From NCBI GenBank assembly GCA_031460455.1, contig JAVKTQ010000010.1:1-64000 (forward strand): a DNA stretch of 64,000 nt, read 5' to 3'. Below are positions 1-7,572 of the stretch, piece after piece. Positions within the stretch are counted from its first letter, which is position 1, and the number at the start of each line of letters is the position of its first letter. The position numbers were made by a program, and so were the translations under genes. The notes below the pieces were generated by a model. That model saw nothing but the letters and a program-made list of their open reading frames with translations. It had not been told where the DNA came from and did not search any database. The DNA comes from Sporomusaceae bacterium. GTDB lineage: Bacteria; Bacillota; Negativicutes; Sporomusales; UBA7701.

Positions 1-66
1 TCGACTTGCATGTGTTAAGCACGCCGCCAGCGTTCGTCCTGAGCCAGGATCAAACTCTCCAAAAAA
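1..66 (-). rRNA. rrs: 16S ribosomal RNA, 5' end only
   Basis: The reverse complement contains the universal 5' motif AGAGTTTGATCCTGGCTCAG followed by ACGAACGCTGGCGGCGTGC. The gene runs off the left edge of the window. The 5' end is set about eight bases before AGAGTTTGATC by analogy with E. coli, so it may be off by a few bases. Confidence 0.97.
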
Positions 67-240
67 TTTATTCTTGGAGCCTTTGATGGCTCTTTGAAAA
101 CCGAATCATTGTGTTTTTGACTACACTTCCGAAGAAGCGCAGCCCGCACATCTGGCTTAATTACCTACATTGTTCAGTTTTCAAGGAACACTCCGGTCGC
201 TGATGAGAGCGACCTCGTTCCGGCGCTTGACCGGAACTCT

Positions 241-269
241 ATGTTAACATAACCTCGCGGCCCTGTCAA
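241..269 (-). promoter_or_regulatory. Sigma-70-type promoter of the rRNA operon, proximal
   Basis: On the minus strand TTGACA (264-269) is followed after exactly 17 bases by TAACAT (241-246). It is the promoter closer to 16S. Confidence 0.75.
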
Positions 270-347
270 CATTCAGTTTTTGGAAACCTTGTCGCTGCTT
301 GCCTTGCCTGGTCTTTTGCACCAGCTCCGCTTGCGGCGACTTTGTTA

Positions 348-376
348 TATTAACACGTCCCGACGGGCCGTGTCAA
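348..376 (-). promoter_or_regulatory. Sigma-70-type promoter of the rRNA operon, distal
   Basis: On the minus strand TTGACA (371-376) is followed after exactly 17 bases by TTAATA (348-353). Tandem promoters are usual for rRNA operons. Confidence 0.75.
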
Positions 377-570
377 TAGGTACTTATTGGTTTTTTGCGC
401 TGTTGCTCCGCTTAGAGAGGCGCTTTATTAATATATCATATTAGCAGCTATTACTCAACTGCCGTAAACGGCGATTATCGGATGGTCGCGGCCAAATTTT
501 TACGTGTGTTTATAGCTTTGATTATATGCTTGTATATGCTAAATTATGCTCGTGCTTGGATAAATAATTA

Positions 571-598
571 GCCTGCCTTTTTACAGGCAGGCTTTTTC
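571..598 (-). terminator. Rho-independent terminator after the P-loop gene
   Basis: The inverted repeat AGCCTGCC / GGCAGGCT starts directly after the stop codon of the minus-strand gene ending at 602. The T-run is better on the plus strand, so it may work in both directions. It insulates the rRNA promoters. Confidence 0.7.
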
Positions 599-601
599 TG
601 A

Positions 602-1264
602 CTACCAGAAGGTCCTCGGCATGATGCGCTCCAGGGGCCAGACCGGGTTGCCGACGGCGTCGGCGGGACCGATCTTGTCGGCGATCTCCTGGACGGCGGA
701 GGTGGCGACAACGGACAGACCAAGTATTTTGGCTGCTTCTGAGACGCCTATGGCGCCTTTCTGGACGATGTCGACGGTGGTTTCTTCGGCCATGTGGGTG
801 TTGTTGAGGAGGGCGTCGACCCGTCCTAAGGTGGCGACGTATTCGAGGATGTTTTCGACGGTGGAGGTGAAGGGGCGCGACATGTTGATGACGGCGATTA
901 TTTTAAGGAAGGGATTGTCGAAGGCTCCTTCGATTAGGTTGAATATCCGCGCGCCATGAACGCCGTAGCCTACGTCCATGATGATGTTGCCCGGACGCCG
1001 GAGTACCCAGCGCATGGAGCCTTTGATGACGCTGCCGGCTTCGCCCAGGCCGACGGTGTCCCGTGTTTCCCAGGCGACGACGTTTATGCCCATGGCTTCG
1101 AGTTCTTTTTTGATCGGGCGGATGGTGTATACGGGTTCGACGGTGTCGAGGTCGACGAGCGTGACCGGCAGGCCGCGACGGCAAAGGTCGATGGCCCGGT
1201 TGACGGCGTTTTCGCTTTTGCCGCTGGCGTATTCGCCGACGTATGCTTCGATGATCGGTTCCAT
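602..1264 (-). CDS. P-loop (SIMIBI-like) nucleotide-binding protein, function unknown
   Basis: A 220-residue soluble protein. A Walker A-like motif, GEYASGKSE, lies at residues 10-18. It is followed by VDLDTVEP, which resembles the acidic strand after the P-loop in MinD/Mrp-type ATPases. MDVGYG and NNTH further on could be Walker B-like and base-recognition segments. The start at 1264 is chosen because AAGGGGTG precedes that ATG at good distance; a longer frame upstream has no such site. It lies downstream of bofA, in the same direction, and is closed by a terminator before the rRNA operon. I do not recognise a named family, and the ATPase assignment rests on motifs only. Confidence 0.75.
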   Translation of the reverse strand: MEPIIEAYVGEYASGKSENAVNRAIDLCRRGLPVTLVDLDTVEPVYTIRPIKKELEAMGINVVAWETRDTVGLGEAGSVIKGSMRWVLRRPGNIIMDVGYGVHGARIFNLIEGAFDNPFLKIIAVINMSRPFTSTVENILEYVATLGRVDALLNNTHMAEETTVDIVQKGAIGVSEAAKILGLSVVATSAVQEIADKIGPADAVGNPVWPLERIMPRTFW

Positions 1265-1372
1265 GTTGTCACCCCTTGTCCAGCGAAAGGGCACTTCATA
1301 CCCGGGGGCCAGGTATCAAGTGCCTTGTGCGTCATTTTCTATAGTCTATCATATGGATGGGGAAAAAACCAA

Positions 1373-1660
1373 TCAGGCGACAAATAATTTGAAGAGGATG
1401 AGGAGGACGACGCCGGGTATGCCGAGGAAGCCGGCTATGAGGGCGGTGATGGGATTGATGGCGATGGCGAAGCCGAAGTGCCCGCCGATGAAGTTGACGA
1501 TCCAGAGCATGATGCCGCCAATGATAGCGTTGTAGACAAGTTTGAGGATGAGCTTGATGGGCATGAGGAAAAGCCGCCCGATGAGGTAGAGCAGAAAGAT
1601 CCCGAAGACAAAGGCGATGATGACGTTCCAGTCCCAGGCGAGTCCGGGTATGCTCGGCAT
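1373..1660 (-). CDS. bofA: Pro-sigma-K processing regulator, BofA family
   Basis: A small, very hydrophobic membrane protein of 95 residues with about three membrane segments. It ends in GIPGVVLLILFKLF, the conserved C-terminal hallmark of BofA. In Bacillus, BofA holds the SpoIVFB protease inactive in the outer forespore membrane until the SpoIVB signal arrives, delaying pro-sigma-K cleavage. The position next to yaaL and recR matches the Bacillus order recR-yaaL-bofA. Two ATGs are possible (1666 and 1660). The one at 1660 is preferred because AGGAG is too close to the first. A terminator separates it from yaaL, so it probably has its own promoter. It implies that the organism forms endospores. 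Confidence 0.9.
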   Translation of the reverse strand: MPSIPGLAWDWNVIIAFVFGIFLLYLIGRLFLMPIKLILKLVYNAIIGGIMLWIVNFIGGHFGFAIAINPITALIAGFLGIPGVVLLILFKLFVA

Positions 1661-1771
1661 ACTCATTCTCCTTTCGGCAGATGCCTATTCCTATTGTAAA
1701 CGAGATCACCCGTCCTGTCATGCGTCGGGTTATCTTCCTTACAATATATCTGTGGCACGTCCTAAGTATGC

Positions 1772-1810
1772 CAAAAAAACGAGGCTGTTTGCTTTTTCAA
1801 ACAGCCTCGT
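1772..1810 (-). terminator. Rho-independent terminator after yaaL
   Basis: Long inverted repeat ACGAGGCTGTTTG / CAAACAGCCTCGT, followed on the minus strand by seven T residues. It ends the dnaX-ybaB-recR-yaaL transcript. Confidence 0.9.
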
Positions 1811-1814
1811 ACTG

Positions 1815-2075
1815 TCAGCAGTATTTTGTGTTGGTGACGCCCTCGCTGCGGGCTTTTTTCAGCAGGTATATGTATTTCTTTTCTGCTGCCTGCATGAGGT
1901 AGACGGCGTGGTCGACAAGGTCGCTGTCGGATACGGAGTTATAGTAGTGCTGGGCGGCCAGCCACTCGCGCCTGGCCTGCTCGACGACGTCGGTGAGGGC
2001 GGGCATGGGGGCGGCGGGGCATGGGTCGCTGTCGACCAGGTTGGCAAACAGCCGTTTCGTCCAGGAGATTTTCAT
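1815..2075 (-). CDS. yaaL: YaaL family protein (DUF2508)
   Basis: An 86-residue, mostly helical, soluble protein. It has no catalytic motif. Its size, its C-terminal region with many lysines and tyrosines (AEKKYIYLLKKA), and its place between recR and bofA match the YaaL family, whose function is unknown. The start has a clear GGGAGGGG site. It is the last gene of the dnaX-ybaB-recR-yaaL unit and ends at a strong terminator. Confidence 0.85.
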   Translation of the reverse strand: MKISWTKRLFANLVDSDPCPAAPMPALTDVVEQARREWLAAQHYYNSVSDSDLVDHAVYLMQAAEKKYIYLLKKARSEGVTNTKYC

Positions 2076-2151
2076 TGTCTTCCCCTCCCGGTAATATTAT
2101 TACCAGAAAGAGGGAGAATTATTCCTACTATTTGTCCCGGATTTTTACCGG

Positions 2152-2748
2152 CTACATTTCGCGGCGGTTTTCGAGCGCCTTGGACAGCGTGACTTCGTCG
2201 GCGTATTCGAGGTCGCCGCCCACCGGCAGGCCGTGGCCGATGCGGGTGACTTTGACGCCGAGGGGTTTGAGGAGCCTGGCGGTGTACATGGCGGTGGCCT
2301 CGCCTTCGACATCGGGGTTGGTGGCCATTATGACTTCCTGGGTTTCGCCGTCCTTTATCCGGGCGAGCAGTTCTTTGAGGCGCAGTTCGTCGGGGCCGAC
2401 GCCGTCGAGGGGCGACAGCGAGCCGTGGAGAACGTGGTAGCGGCCGCGGTATTCCCGCGTTCTCTCCATGGCGGCGACGTCCTGGGGTTCTTCGACGACG
2501 CAGATGAGGCCCGCGTCGCGAGTGTCGCTCCCGCAGATCTGGCAGGGGTCGCAGTCGGTCAGGTTGAAACAGACTGAGCAGTAGCCTATTTTCTCTTTGG
2601 CTTCGATGATGGCCTCGGCGAGGTCACGGCTCTGTTGCCGGTCCATGGCCAGCACGTGGTAGGCGAGCCGGGTCGCCGATTTGGGCCCGATGCCCGGCAG
2701 CCTGCGGAATTGTTCGACCAGTCTGGCGAGGGGGGCGATGTGCGGCAT
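2152..2748 (-). CDS. recR: Recombination mediator protein RecR
   Basis: A 198-residue protein of normal family length. The N-terminal helix-hairpin-helix ([15 protein letters not shown]) binds DNA. A zinc finger is formed by Cys57, Cys60, Cys69 and Cys72. The Toprim segment [12 protein letters not shown] and the C-terminal [12 protein letters not shown] follow. RecR works with RecO and RecF to load RecA on gapped single-stranded DNA. Its ATG follows the ybaB stop directly (TAA ATG), so the two are translationally coupled. The dnaX-ybaB-recR order is classical. Confidence 0.98.
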   Translation of the reverse strand: MPHIAPLARLVEQFRRLPGIGPKSATRLAYHVLAMDRQQSRDLAEAIIEAKEKIGYCSVCFNLTDCDPCQICGSDTRDAGLICVVEEPQDVAAMERTREYRGRYHVLHGSLSPLDGVGPDELRLKELLARIKDGETQEVIMATNPDVEGEATAMYTARLLKPLGVKVTRIGHGLPVGGDLEYADEVTLSKALENRREM

Positions 2749-3072
2749 TTAAAACATCCCCGGTATTTTCATGCCGCCGGTCAGCTTGCCCATTTCCTGG
2801 GTCATCATGTCGTCAACTTTCTTGAGCGCTTCGTTGACGGCGGCCATGATCATGTCCTCAAGCATTTCGATGTCTTGCGGGTCGGCGGCGGCCGGGTCGA
2901 TTTTGATGGACAGTATCTGTTTTTCGCCGTTGACGACGATTTTTATCGCGCCGCCGCCGGCGGTGGACTCAAGGGTCCTGGTTTTGAGCTCCTCCTGCAG
3001 TTTGGCCATGTCGGCCTGCAGTTTCTGCACTTTTTTCATCATGTTGGCCATGTTGCCCATGTTGCCGAACAT
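2749..3072 (-). CDS. ybaB: Nucleoid-associated protein, YbaB/EbfC family
   Basis: A 107-residue protein with the Met-, Asn- and Gly-rich N-terminus MFGNMGNMANMMKK, a coiled helical arm up to about residue 35, and the conserved core that ends in KLTGGMKIPGMF. Family members dimerise and bind DNA as small nucleoid proteins. The start has AGGAGGT eight bases upstream. It begins three bases after the dnaX stop and abuts recR, so the three form one translational unit. Confidence 0.97.
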   Translation of the reverse strand: MFGNMGNMANMMKKVQKLQADMAKLQEELKTRTLESTAGGGAIKIVVNGEKQILSIKIDPAAADPQDIEMLEDMIMAAVNEALKKVDDMMTQEMGKLTGGMKIPGMF

Positions 3073-3075
3073 CGA

Positions 3076-4770
3076 TCAGACCTCCTCGTTCTTTTCCTCT
3101 TTGATTATTTTGCCGCCAAAGATCGCCAGGGCCTGGCTCAGGGCCGGATGCCCTTCGCCGGGGGCTGCGGGTGCGCCGCCCGCGGCTGCAGGCGGCGGGG
3201 CCGCGTCCGGCGACGGCGGGACGGTGGCGGCCACACAGTTCAGTTTCACCGGGTGACCGGTGATCTGGGCGAGGCTTTTTTCGACGATCTGGCGGTAGTC
3301 TTCTTTGTCGCTGCGTTCTTTGGCGAACGAGGATGCGAATTGGACGGTCGCCTGGCTGTCGGTTAAGGATACTATTTCGCCTTGGGAGACGCAGGCGTGG
3401 ACGGAGCGTTTGCCGCCAGCGACGAGTTCTTTGAGGACGACGTCCCAGATTTCTTTGGGGCTGGCGCCGGCCGGCAGGGCCGGGGCAGCCGGCTTGGGTA
3501 CGGGAGCCGCCGGCGCCGGAGCTGCCGTGGCGGCGGCCGGCGGCGGGGCGGCCTGCGTTGTCGGGACGGGGCGCGGCTGCGGGGTGGAGGCGGGGGCCGG
3601 ACGGGCGGGCCCGGCGGCACCGCCGCCGGCGAGGGCGGCTTCGAGGGCGGCGACCCGCTCGGCGAGGACGGCCAAGTCGCCTTCGCTTTCGCGGCGGCAG
3701 ACGGCGAGCAGGGCTATTTCGGCGGTGATGCGCGGCTCGACGGCCCATTTGGCTTCGTTGGCCGCGTTCTGGAGCAGTTGGATCATCCGCACGAGTTCGT
3801 CGTGGCTGAAGCGGGCGCTCTGGTCGGCGAGTACGGTCCTGTCGTCGCCGTATGTGTCGAGGCCGGCCGTTTCGGGGGCGGCCTTGTATATCATGAGGCT
3901 GCGCCCGTGCTGGGCGAGCTCGAGGAGGAGCTGCCGGACGTCTTTGCCGAGGGCGATGAGTTCTTCGAGGGTGAGCAGCACGGCTGACGCATCTCGCGCG
4001 GCCATGGCGTCGGTCAGCCGCCAGACCCATTCGTGGCCGACAAGGCCGAGGAGGCCGCGGACGGCGTCGGCGCCGATCGGTCCGTCGCCCAGGGCGGTGC
4101 ACTGGTCGAGGATGCTGAGGGCGTCGCGCAGGCCGCCGTCGGCGTGCAGGGCGATAAGGCGCAACGCTTCGGCGGTGATGTCGAGACCACTGTCGGCGGC
4201 GACGACAGCGAGGCGTTTTTCGATATCCGTTACCGGAATGCGGCGGAAGTCGTAGCGCTGGCAGCGGGAGTGGATGGTGGCCGGTATTTTGTGCGATTCG
4301 GTGGTGGCGAGTACGAAAACGACGTGGGCGGGCGGCTCCTCAAGGGTTTTGAGGAGAGCGTTGAAGGCTTCCGCGGTTAACATGTGTACTTCGTCAATTA
4401 TGTATACTTTGTAGCGTCCCTCGACCGGCGAGAACTTGACGGCCTCGCGGAGGTCGCGGATTTCGTCGATGCCGCGGTTGGAGGCGGCGTCGATCTCGAA
4501 TACGTCCATCGAGATGCCGGCAGTGATGCGCTCGCAGTTCGGGCACTTGTTGCAGGGCGTCGGGGTGGGTCCGTGGACGCAGTTGAGCGCTTTGGCGAGG
4601 ATTTTGGCGGTGCTGGTTTTGCCGGTGCCGCGGGGGCCGGCGAATAGGTAGGCATGGGCGACCTTGTTGGCGGCGATGGCATTTTTCAGGGTCGTGTTGA
4701 TATGTTCCTGGCCGATCAGGTTGTCGAAGTCCTGCGGCCGCCATTGGCGATAGAGCGCTACATACGCCAT
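3076..4770 (-). CDS. dnaX: DNA polymerase III subunit gamma/tau
   Basis: A 564-residue clamp-loader ATPase. Walker A GPRGTGKT lies at residues 45-52, the zinc cysteines at 64, 73, 76 and 79, DEVH at 126-129, and the sensor region FVLATTESHKIPATIHSRCQRYDF follows. After the collar domain comes a long Ala/Pro-rich linker, then a tau-specific C-terminal domain. The start at 4770 is preferred over the longer frame because MAYVALYRQWRP is the family N-terminus and GGAGGTG precedes it. The upstream extension overlaps the SRP RNA terminator. I see no obvious A-run slippage site for a short gamma form, but I did not test this. SRP RNA and tRNA-Ser lie directly upstream. Confidence 0.98.
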   Translation of the reverse strand: MAYVALYRQWRPQDFDNLIGQEHINTTLKNAIAANKVAHAYLFAGPRGTGKTSTAKILAKALNCVHGPTPTPCNKCPNCERITAGISMDVFEIDAASNRGIDEIRDLREAVKFSPVEGRYKVYIIDEVHMLTAEAFNALLKTLEEPPAHVVFVLATTESHKIPATIHSRCQRYDFRRIPVTDIEKRLAVVAADSGLDITAEALRLIALHADGGLRDALSILDQCTALGDGPIGADAVRGLLGLVGHEWVWRLTDAMAARDASAVLLTLEELIALGKDVRQLLLELAQHGRSLMIYKAAPETAGLDTYGDDRTVLADQSARFSHDELVRMIQLLQNAANEAKWAVEPRITAEIALLAVCRRESEGDLAVLAERVAALEAALAGGGAAGPARPAPASTPQPRPVPTTQAAPPPAAATAAPAPAAPVPKPAAPALPAGASPKEIWDVVLKELVAGGKRSVHACVSQGEIVSLTDSQATVQFASSFAKERSDKEDYRQIVEKSLAQITGHPVKLNCVAATVPPSPDAAPPPAAAGGAPAAPGEGHPALSQALAIFGGKIIKEEKNEEV

Positions 4771-4846
4771 GAACCGACACCTCCATAACAGGTGAATAGA
4801 TTCCACACGCGTCCCGGCATTCCCTTTCGGCGCCGGCGGCCAAATA

Positions 4847-4872
4847 CAAGAAAAGCAGCCCAGGGAGGCTGC
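4847..4872 (-). terminator. Rho-independent terminator of the SRP RNA
   Basis: On the minus strand GCAGCC-TCCCT-GGGCTGC is followed by TTTTCTTG. It lies 18 bases beyond the end of the SRP RNA and before the dnaX ribosome-binding site. Confidence 0.85.
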
Positions 4873-4889
4873 CGTTTGCGGATAACATC

Positions 4890-5012
4890 GGCCCAAGGCA
4901 GCCGTCAGGCTCCCTCGCGGCACATAAGAATTGTCACTTACCGTTGCTTCCTTCCGGACCTGGCGGGGTTCATGAGTTCCTATTGCGCAAGACCCAACGG
5001 CTACCGTGGGCC
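4890..5012 (-). ncRNA. ffs: Signal recognition particle RNA, small bacterial type
   Basis: The minus strand carries the diagnostic apical segment CCAGGTCCGGAAGGAAGCA, the Ffh-binding domain of 4.5S-type RNA. The flanks fold into one long hairpin: GCCGUUGGG pairs with CCUGACGGC, and outside it GGCCCACGG pairs with CCUUGGGCC. I therefore extend the RNA to about 123 bases. The ends are inferred from pairing. It lies between tRNA-Ser and dnaX, as in many Firmicutes, and is followed by its own terminator. Confidence 0.92.
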
Positions 5013-5034
5013 GACCTTAAGAAGCGAAATCAGG

Positions 5035-5124
5035 TGGCGGAGAGAGAGGGATTCGAACCCTCGGTACAGTTTCCCGTACACACGCTTTCCAGGCGTGCTC
5101 CTTCAACCGCTCGGACATCTCTCC
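5035..5124 (-). tRNA. tRNA-Ser(GGA)
   Basis: The 90-base minus-strand sequence folds as a class II tRNA with a long variable arm. The acceptor is GGAGAGA/TCTCTCC, the T-loop is GGTTCGAATCC, and the anticodon loop CTGGAAA gives anticodon GGA. The CCA end is encoded. Confidence 0.96.
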
Positions 5125-5139
5125 GTGTTGACGTAAATG

Positions 5140-5168
5140 ATTATATATGAATTTTGTTTTGTTGGCAA
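5140..5168 (-). promoter_or_regulatory. Promoter of tRNA-Ser(GGA) and SRP RNA
   Basis: On the minus strand TTGCCA (5163-5168) and a perfect TATAAT (5140-5145) are separated by 17 bases, 16 bases upstream of the tRNA. Confidence 0.8.
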
Positions 5169-5375
5169 TATGGCGGGGGTGTTTGCCATCCCCGATAACC
5201 ATGTAAAACCGCGAATATTATTTTACATCTCCGGGCCGCCGTTGTCAACTGGCGGCCGCCTTGAATTATCTTCCTGCCCCGGGACTTCTTCCGCCGTCAT
5301 TTTCGGCGCCGCTAATAATTGGCTTTCCCCATATTATGTAGCGTTAGTTCTGTCCTCACCAAATATGAAATGCTC

Positions 5376-6224
5376 TCATTCAATAAAATGACCGATTCTC
5401 CCCGATGGCTTGCCAAAAAACACTTTTTTATCCGCCAGGACAACGAAAAACGCGAGGGCCACGAATAAAAATGTTTCGATACATTTGGCGATGTTTCCCA
5501 TGAGGAATATTCCCTGCAGATTTGCCGAAGCGTGAACAAGTACCGCAACGAGAATACACCCCCTGTTTTTGTACCAGAGCCAGTTGATCAGGAAACCCGC
5601 CGCAATCGCGCTGGCGAAGTAATTCAGGACATAAAGCCAACCCGCTCGCCACAACAAGTTCATATAATAGTTGTCGACAAAAAATAGCGGCGCATGCCAC
5701 AGACACCACACCAGCCCAAAGATCAGCGAAGCAGTAAAAAAATTATATTTGCTGCGCAAACTGTCCATCCCGTAGCCTTTCCAGCCCAGTTCTTCCGACA
5801 GAGGCGCGGCAAACAAAAAAAACGGCGCAGGGATAACGCCTGTTGCAAATATGACCCCTTTATCAATACGGAACTGTTCCAGGCTTTCCCCCATAAAAGC
5901 CGACAAATAAATGGATGCTGCCGCCAATGCAGGCATCGTAAACAGTATCATGGGAAGGTAGTTCAGCTTTATCCTTCGCAAATCAAAAGCCCGACTGAGA
6001 AAATCCCGTGTAAGTTCGCGGCTCCCTGACAAAAAAATCATCAGGAGCGCCACAATGCACGGGGTAAGCAGCGCAATAAATAGCATTAGCGAAAAAAGCT
6101 CTTCATACGCCCGCTGCTCACTACGGTTGCAGCTCAACCAAACCATGCCCGACTCAATTATCCAGGTTATAATGATCACGCTGGAAAAATACTTGAACGG
6201 CTTATAAACGTAGCCCGCGTTCAC
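5376..6224 (-). CDS. CPBP family intramembrane metalloprotease (CAAX/ABI type)
   Basis: A 282-residue protein with about seven or eight membrane segments. The family motif EELGWKGY (Glu144, Glu145) and the second motif WHAPLFF (His177) are intact, and a third His lies in VHASANL. Members are glutamic-type membrane proteases linked to CAAX processing, bacteriocin self-immunity or membrane stress; the substrate here is unknown. Base composition is clearly lower in GC than the surrounding genes. The gene stands alone between two serine tRNA genes, which suggests acquisition by transfer. No bacteriocin gene is visible beside it. Confidence 0.88.
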   Translation of the reverse strand: MNAGYVYKPFKYFSSVIIITWIIESGMVWLSCNRSEQRAYEELFSLMLFIALLTPCIVALLMIFLSGSRELTRDFLSRAFDLRRIKLNYLPMILFTMPALAAASIYLSAFMGESLEQFRIDKGVIFATGVIPAPFFLFAAPLSEELGWKGYGMDSLRSKYNFFTASLIFGLVWCLWHAPLFFVDNYYMNLLWRAGWLYVLNYFASAIAAGFLINWLWYKNRGCILVAVLVHASANLQGIFLMGNIAKCIETFLFVALAFFVVLADKKVFFGKPSGRIGHFIE

Positions 6225-6361
6225 GCTATTCCTCCTCCCGCAAAGGTCAGATGAAAATCGCCGAGGTCCAGGCGCTTATTGAAGCCAATTAATTACAAAT
6301 TTCGTTATTCCAGTCAATAATCCTTCGACTTATACGGTTTATAGGGGGCGGGGTTGGGGAG

Positions 6362-6391
6362 AAAAAAACAAACCAGGCAGCCTGCCTGGTT
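6362..6391 (-). terminator. Rho-independent terminator after tRNA-Ser(CGA)
   Basis: On the minus strand AACCAGGCAGG / CTGCCTGGTT is followed by TGTTTTTTT. It ends the tadA and tRNA-Ser(CGA) transcript. Confidence 0.88.
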
Positions 6392-6402
6392 GTTGTTTAT
6401 TA

Positions 6403-6490
<88 letters not shown>

Positions 6491-6499
6491 GTATGCTGC

Positions 6500-6619
6500 G
6501 GCGGCTGATAAGGGCCCATCCGCGTTGTTGCTCCTGCGGTTGCTTGCTTGCGTACGTTTCGAGTACGCGGCGCGGCGCAATCCTCGTCGCGCCTAGCGGC
6601 TGCACCCTTCTGAGCCGCC
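6500..6619. repeat. Dispersed 120-bp repeat, copy A
   Basis: Bounded by imperfect terminal inverted repeats GGCGGCTGATAAGGG and CCCTTCTGAGCCGCC. It shares the ordered blocks GATAAG..CCCATC, GTTGCTCCT, CGTACG and GAGTACGC with copies at 25287-25408 and 55837-55955. It fills the gap between tRNA-Ser(CGA) and tadA. No coding capacity is credible. Confidence 0.75.
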
Positions 6620-6625
6620 TTAACT

Positions 6626-7084
6626 TTACTCTTTACTGCGGCGTTCGCGGAAGAACTGTTTCATCAATTCGCCGCATTCGTCGCCCTTCACGCCGGCGAG
6701 TACTTCCGCCTTGTGGTTGAGGGCGTCGTTCTGGGCGACGTTGAAGATCGACTCCACCGCACCCGCCTTGTAGTCGGGGCTGCCGTACACCAGGCGGTCG
6801 ATCCGGCTCATGACGAGCGCGCCGGCGCACATGGGGCACGGTTCTATTGTGACATAAAGCGTAGCGCCGGTCAACCGCCACCGGCCGAGTTTGCGGCAAG
6901 CTTCGCGGATAACGATGATTTCGGCGTGAGCGGTGGCGTCATGCCACGTTTCGCGCATGTTATGGGCGGCGGCGATGATTTCGCCGTCGATAACGAGAAC
7001 CGCCCCGATGGGCACTTCGCCAACGGCATAAGCCTTGCGGGCCTCCGCCAGGGCCAGTTCCATATAGTAATCATCGTTCGGCAT
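6626..7084 (-). CDS. tadA: tRNA-specific adenosine deaminase
   Basis: A 152-residue cytidine-deaminase-fold enzyme that converts adenosine 34 to inosine in tRNA-Arg(ACG). The zinc site is complete: HAE at residues 53-55 with the catalytic Glu, and PCPMC at 82-86. The length is normal. I start at the ATG at 7084, which gives the usual N-terminus; a GTG at 7096 is an alternative and neither has a strong ribosome-binding site. It sits between tRNA-Arg(CCT) and tRNA-Ser(CGA), same strand, and may share the tRNA-Arg promoter. Confidence 0.96.
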   Translation of the reverse strand: MPNDDYYMELALAEARKAYAVGEVPIGAVLVIDGEIIAAAHNMRETWHDATAHAEIIVIREACRKLGRWRLTGATLYVTIEPCPMCAGALVMSRIDRLVYGSPDYKAGAVESIFNVAQNDALNHKAEVLAGVKGDECGELMKQFFRERRSKE

Positions 7085-7108
7085 CCGGTTCACCACGCTT
7101 AAAAAGCC

Positions 7109-7184
7109 TGGTGCGCCCGAGACGAATCGAACGTCCGACTCGCGGTTTAGGAAACCGCTGCTCTATCCCCTGAGCTACGGGCGC
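7109..7184 (-). tRNA. tRNA-Arg(CCT)
   Basis: A 76-base minus-strand tRNA. Acceptor GCGCCCG/CGGGCGC, D-loop AGCTCAGGGGATAGAGC, anticodon loop TTCCTAA giving CCT, T-loop GTTCGATTC, and encoded CCA. Confidence 0.96.
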
Positions 7185-7249
7185 GTCATCAGTTTTGCGT
7201 TGAGACTATTTAGAGTAGCGCCTCTGAAGACGACTACTCTACCGGAAGA

Positions 7250-7278
7250 ATTATAGCACTCCGGCCCCGTGATGTCAA
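7250..7278 (-). promoter_or_regulatory. Consensus sigma-70 promoter of tRNA-Arg(CCT)
   Basis: On the minus strand TTGACA (7273-7278) and TATAAT (7250-7255) match the consensus perfectly and are 17 bases apart. The leader to the tRNA is about 60 bases and contains a hairpin. Confidence 0.88.
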
Positions 7279-7313
7279 TAACGGGCCGCCTGGCAAATTA
7301 TGCGGTACGGCGG

Positions 7314-7340
7314 AAAAAGGCACGGGACTTACGCCCCGTG
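7314..7340 (-). terminator. Probable rho-independent terminator
   Basis: On the minus strand CACGGG-GCGTAAGT-CCCGTG is followed by CCTTTTTTCC. It lies about 230 bases after the hypothetical gene ending at 7573 and before the tRNA-Arg promoter. Confidence 0.65.
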
Positions 7341-7495
7341 TCTTGTCGGTATGACGCCTGTCAGGTTCGCGCAACGAATTCTAGCATATCGGTCGGGTCG
7401 CGGTCAAGCGGGCGCCGACCGTCAGGCGGGAAGTTATAAACAGTAATCGGCGCTAATTTGACATAATCCAGCAAAACGCAATTACAGGCGGTTTT

Positions 7496-7538
7496 TTATC
7501 CACAACTGTAAGTGTTTTGTGGATAGTTTTGTGGATAA
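7496..7538. promoter_or_regulatory. Cluster of three DnaA-box-like nonamers
   Basis: TTATCCACA (7496-7504) is a perfect consensus DnaA box. TGTGGATAG (7518-7526, one mismatch) and TGTGGATAA (7530-7538, perfect) lie on the opposite strand, with starts 12 bases apart. No AT-rich unwinding element or dnaA gene is adjacent. Confidence 0.6.
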
Positions 7539-7572
7539 TTCGGCAATTCTGCCGATTACGCTGTCGTCCGCG

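Larger units (their letters stand above)
67..570 (-). other. rRNA operon leader and promoter region
   Basis: This stretch has no credible gene. It is the leader of the minus-strand rRNA operon. Two sigma-70-type promoters are visible (see separate entries). Between them and the 16S start lies the motif CTTTGAAAACTGAACA in slightly altered form, a sequence common in Firmicute rRNA leaders and spacers. The part from about 420 to 570 is AT-rich and may hold upstream elements. Confidence 0.6.
7185..7572. other. 388-base intergenic region with tRNA promoter, hairpins and DnaA boxes
   Basis: No gene is credible here. From right to left it holds a cluster of DnaA-box-like nonamers (7496-7538), a terminator-like hairpin (7314-7340), a consensus promoter (7250-7278), and a hairpin in the tRNA-Arg leader, with TAGAGTAG and CTACTCTA arms between 7211 and 7241. 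Confidence 0.6.

Noticed and set aside
4770-4923. Longer dnaX N-terminus
   Set aside because: The extension overlaps the SRP RNA terminator and has no family similarity; the ATG at 4770 has a good ribosome-binding site.
7496-7538. Chromosomal origin of replication
   Set aside because: DnaA boxes are present, but there is no dnaA, dnaN or rpmH nearby and no clear AT-rich unwinding stretch.
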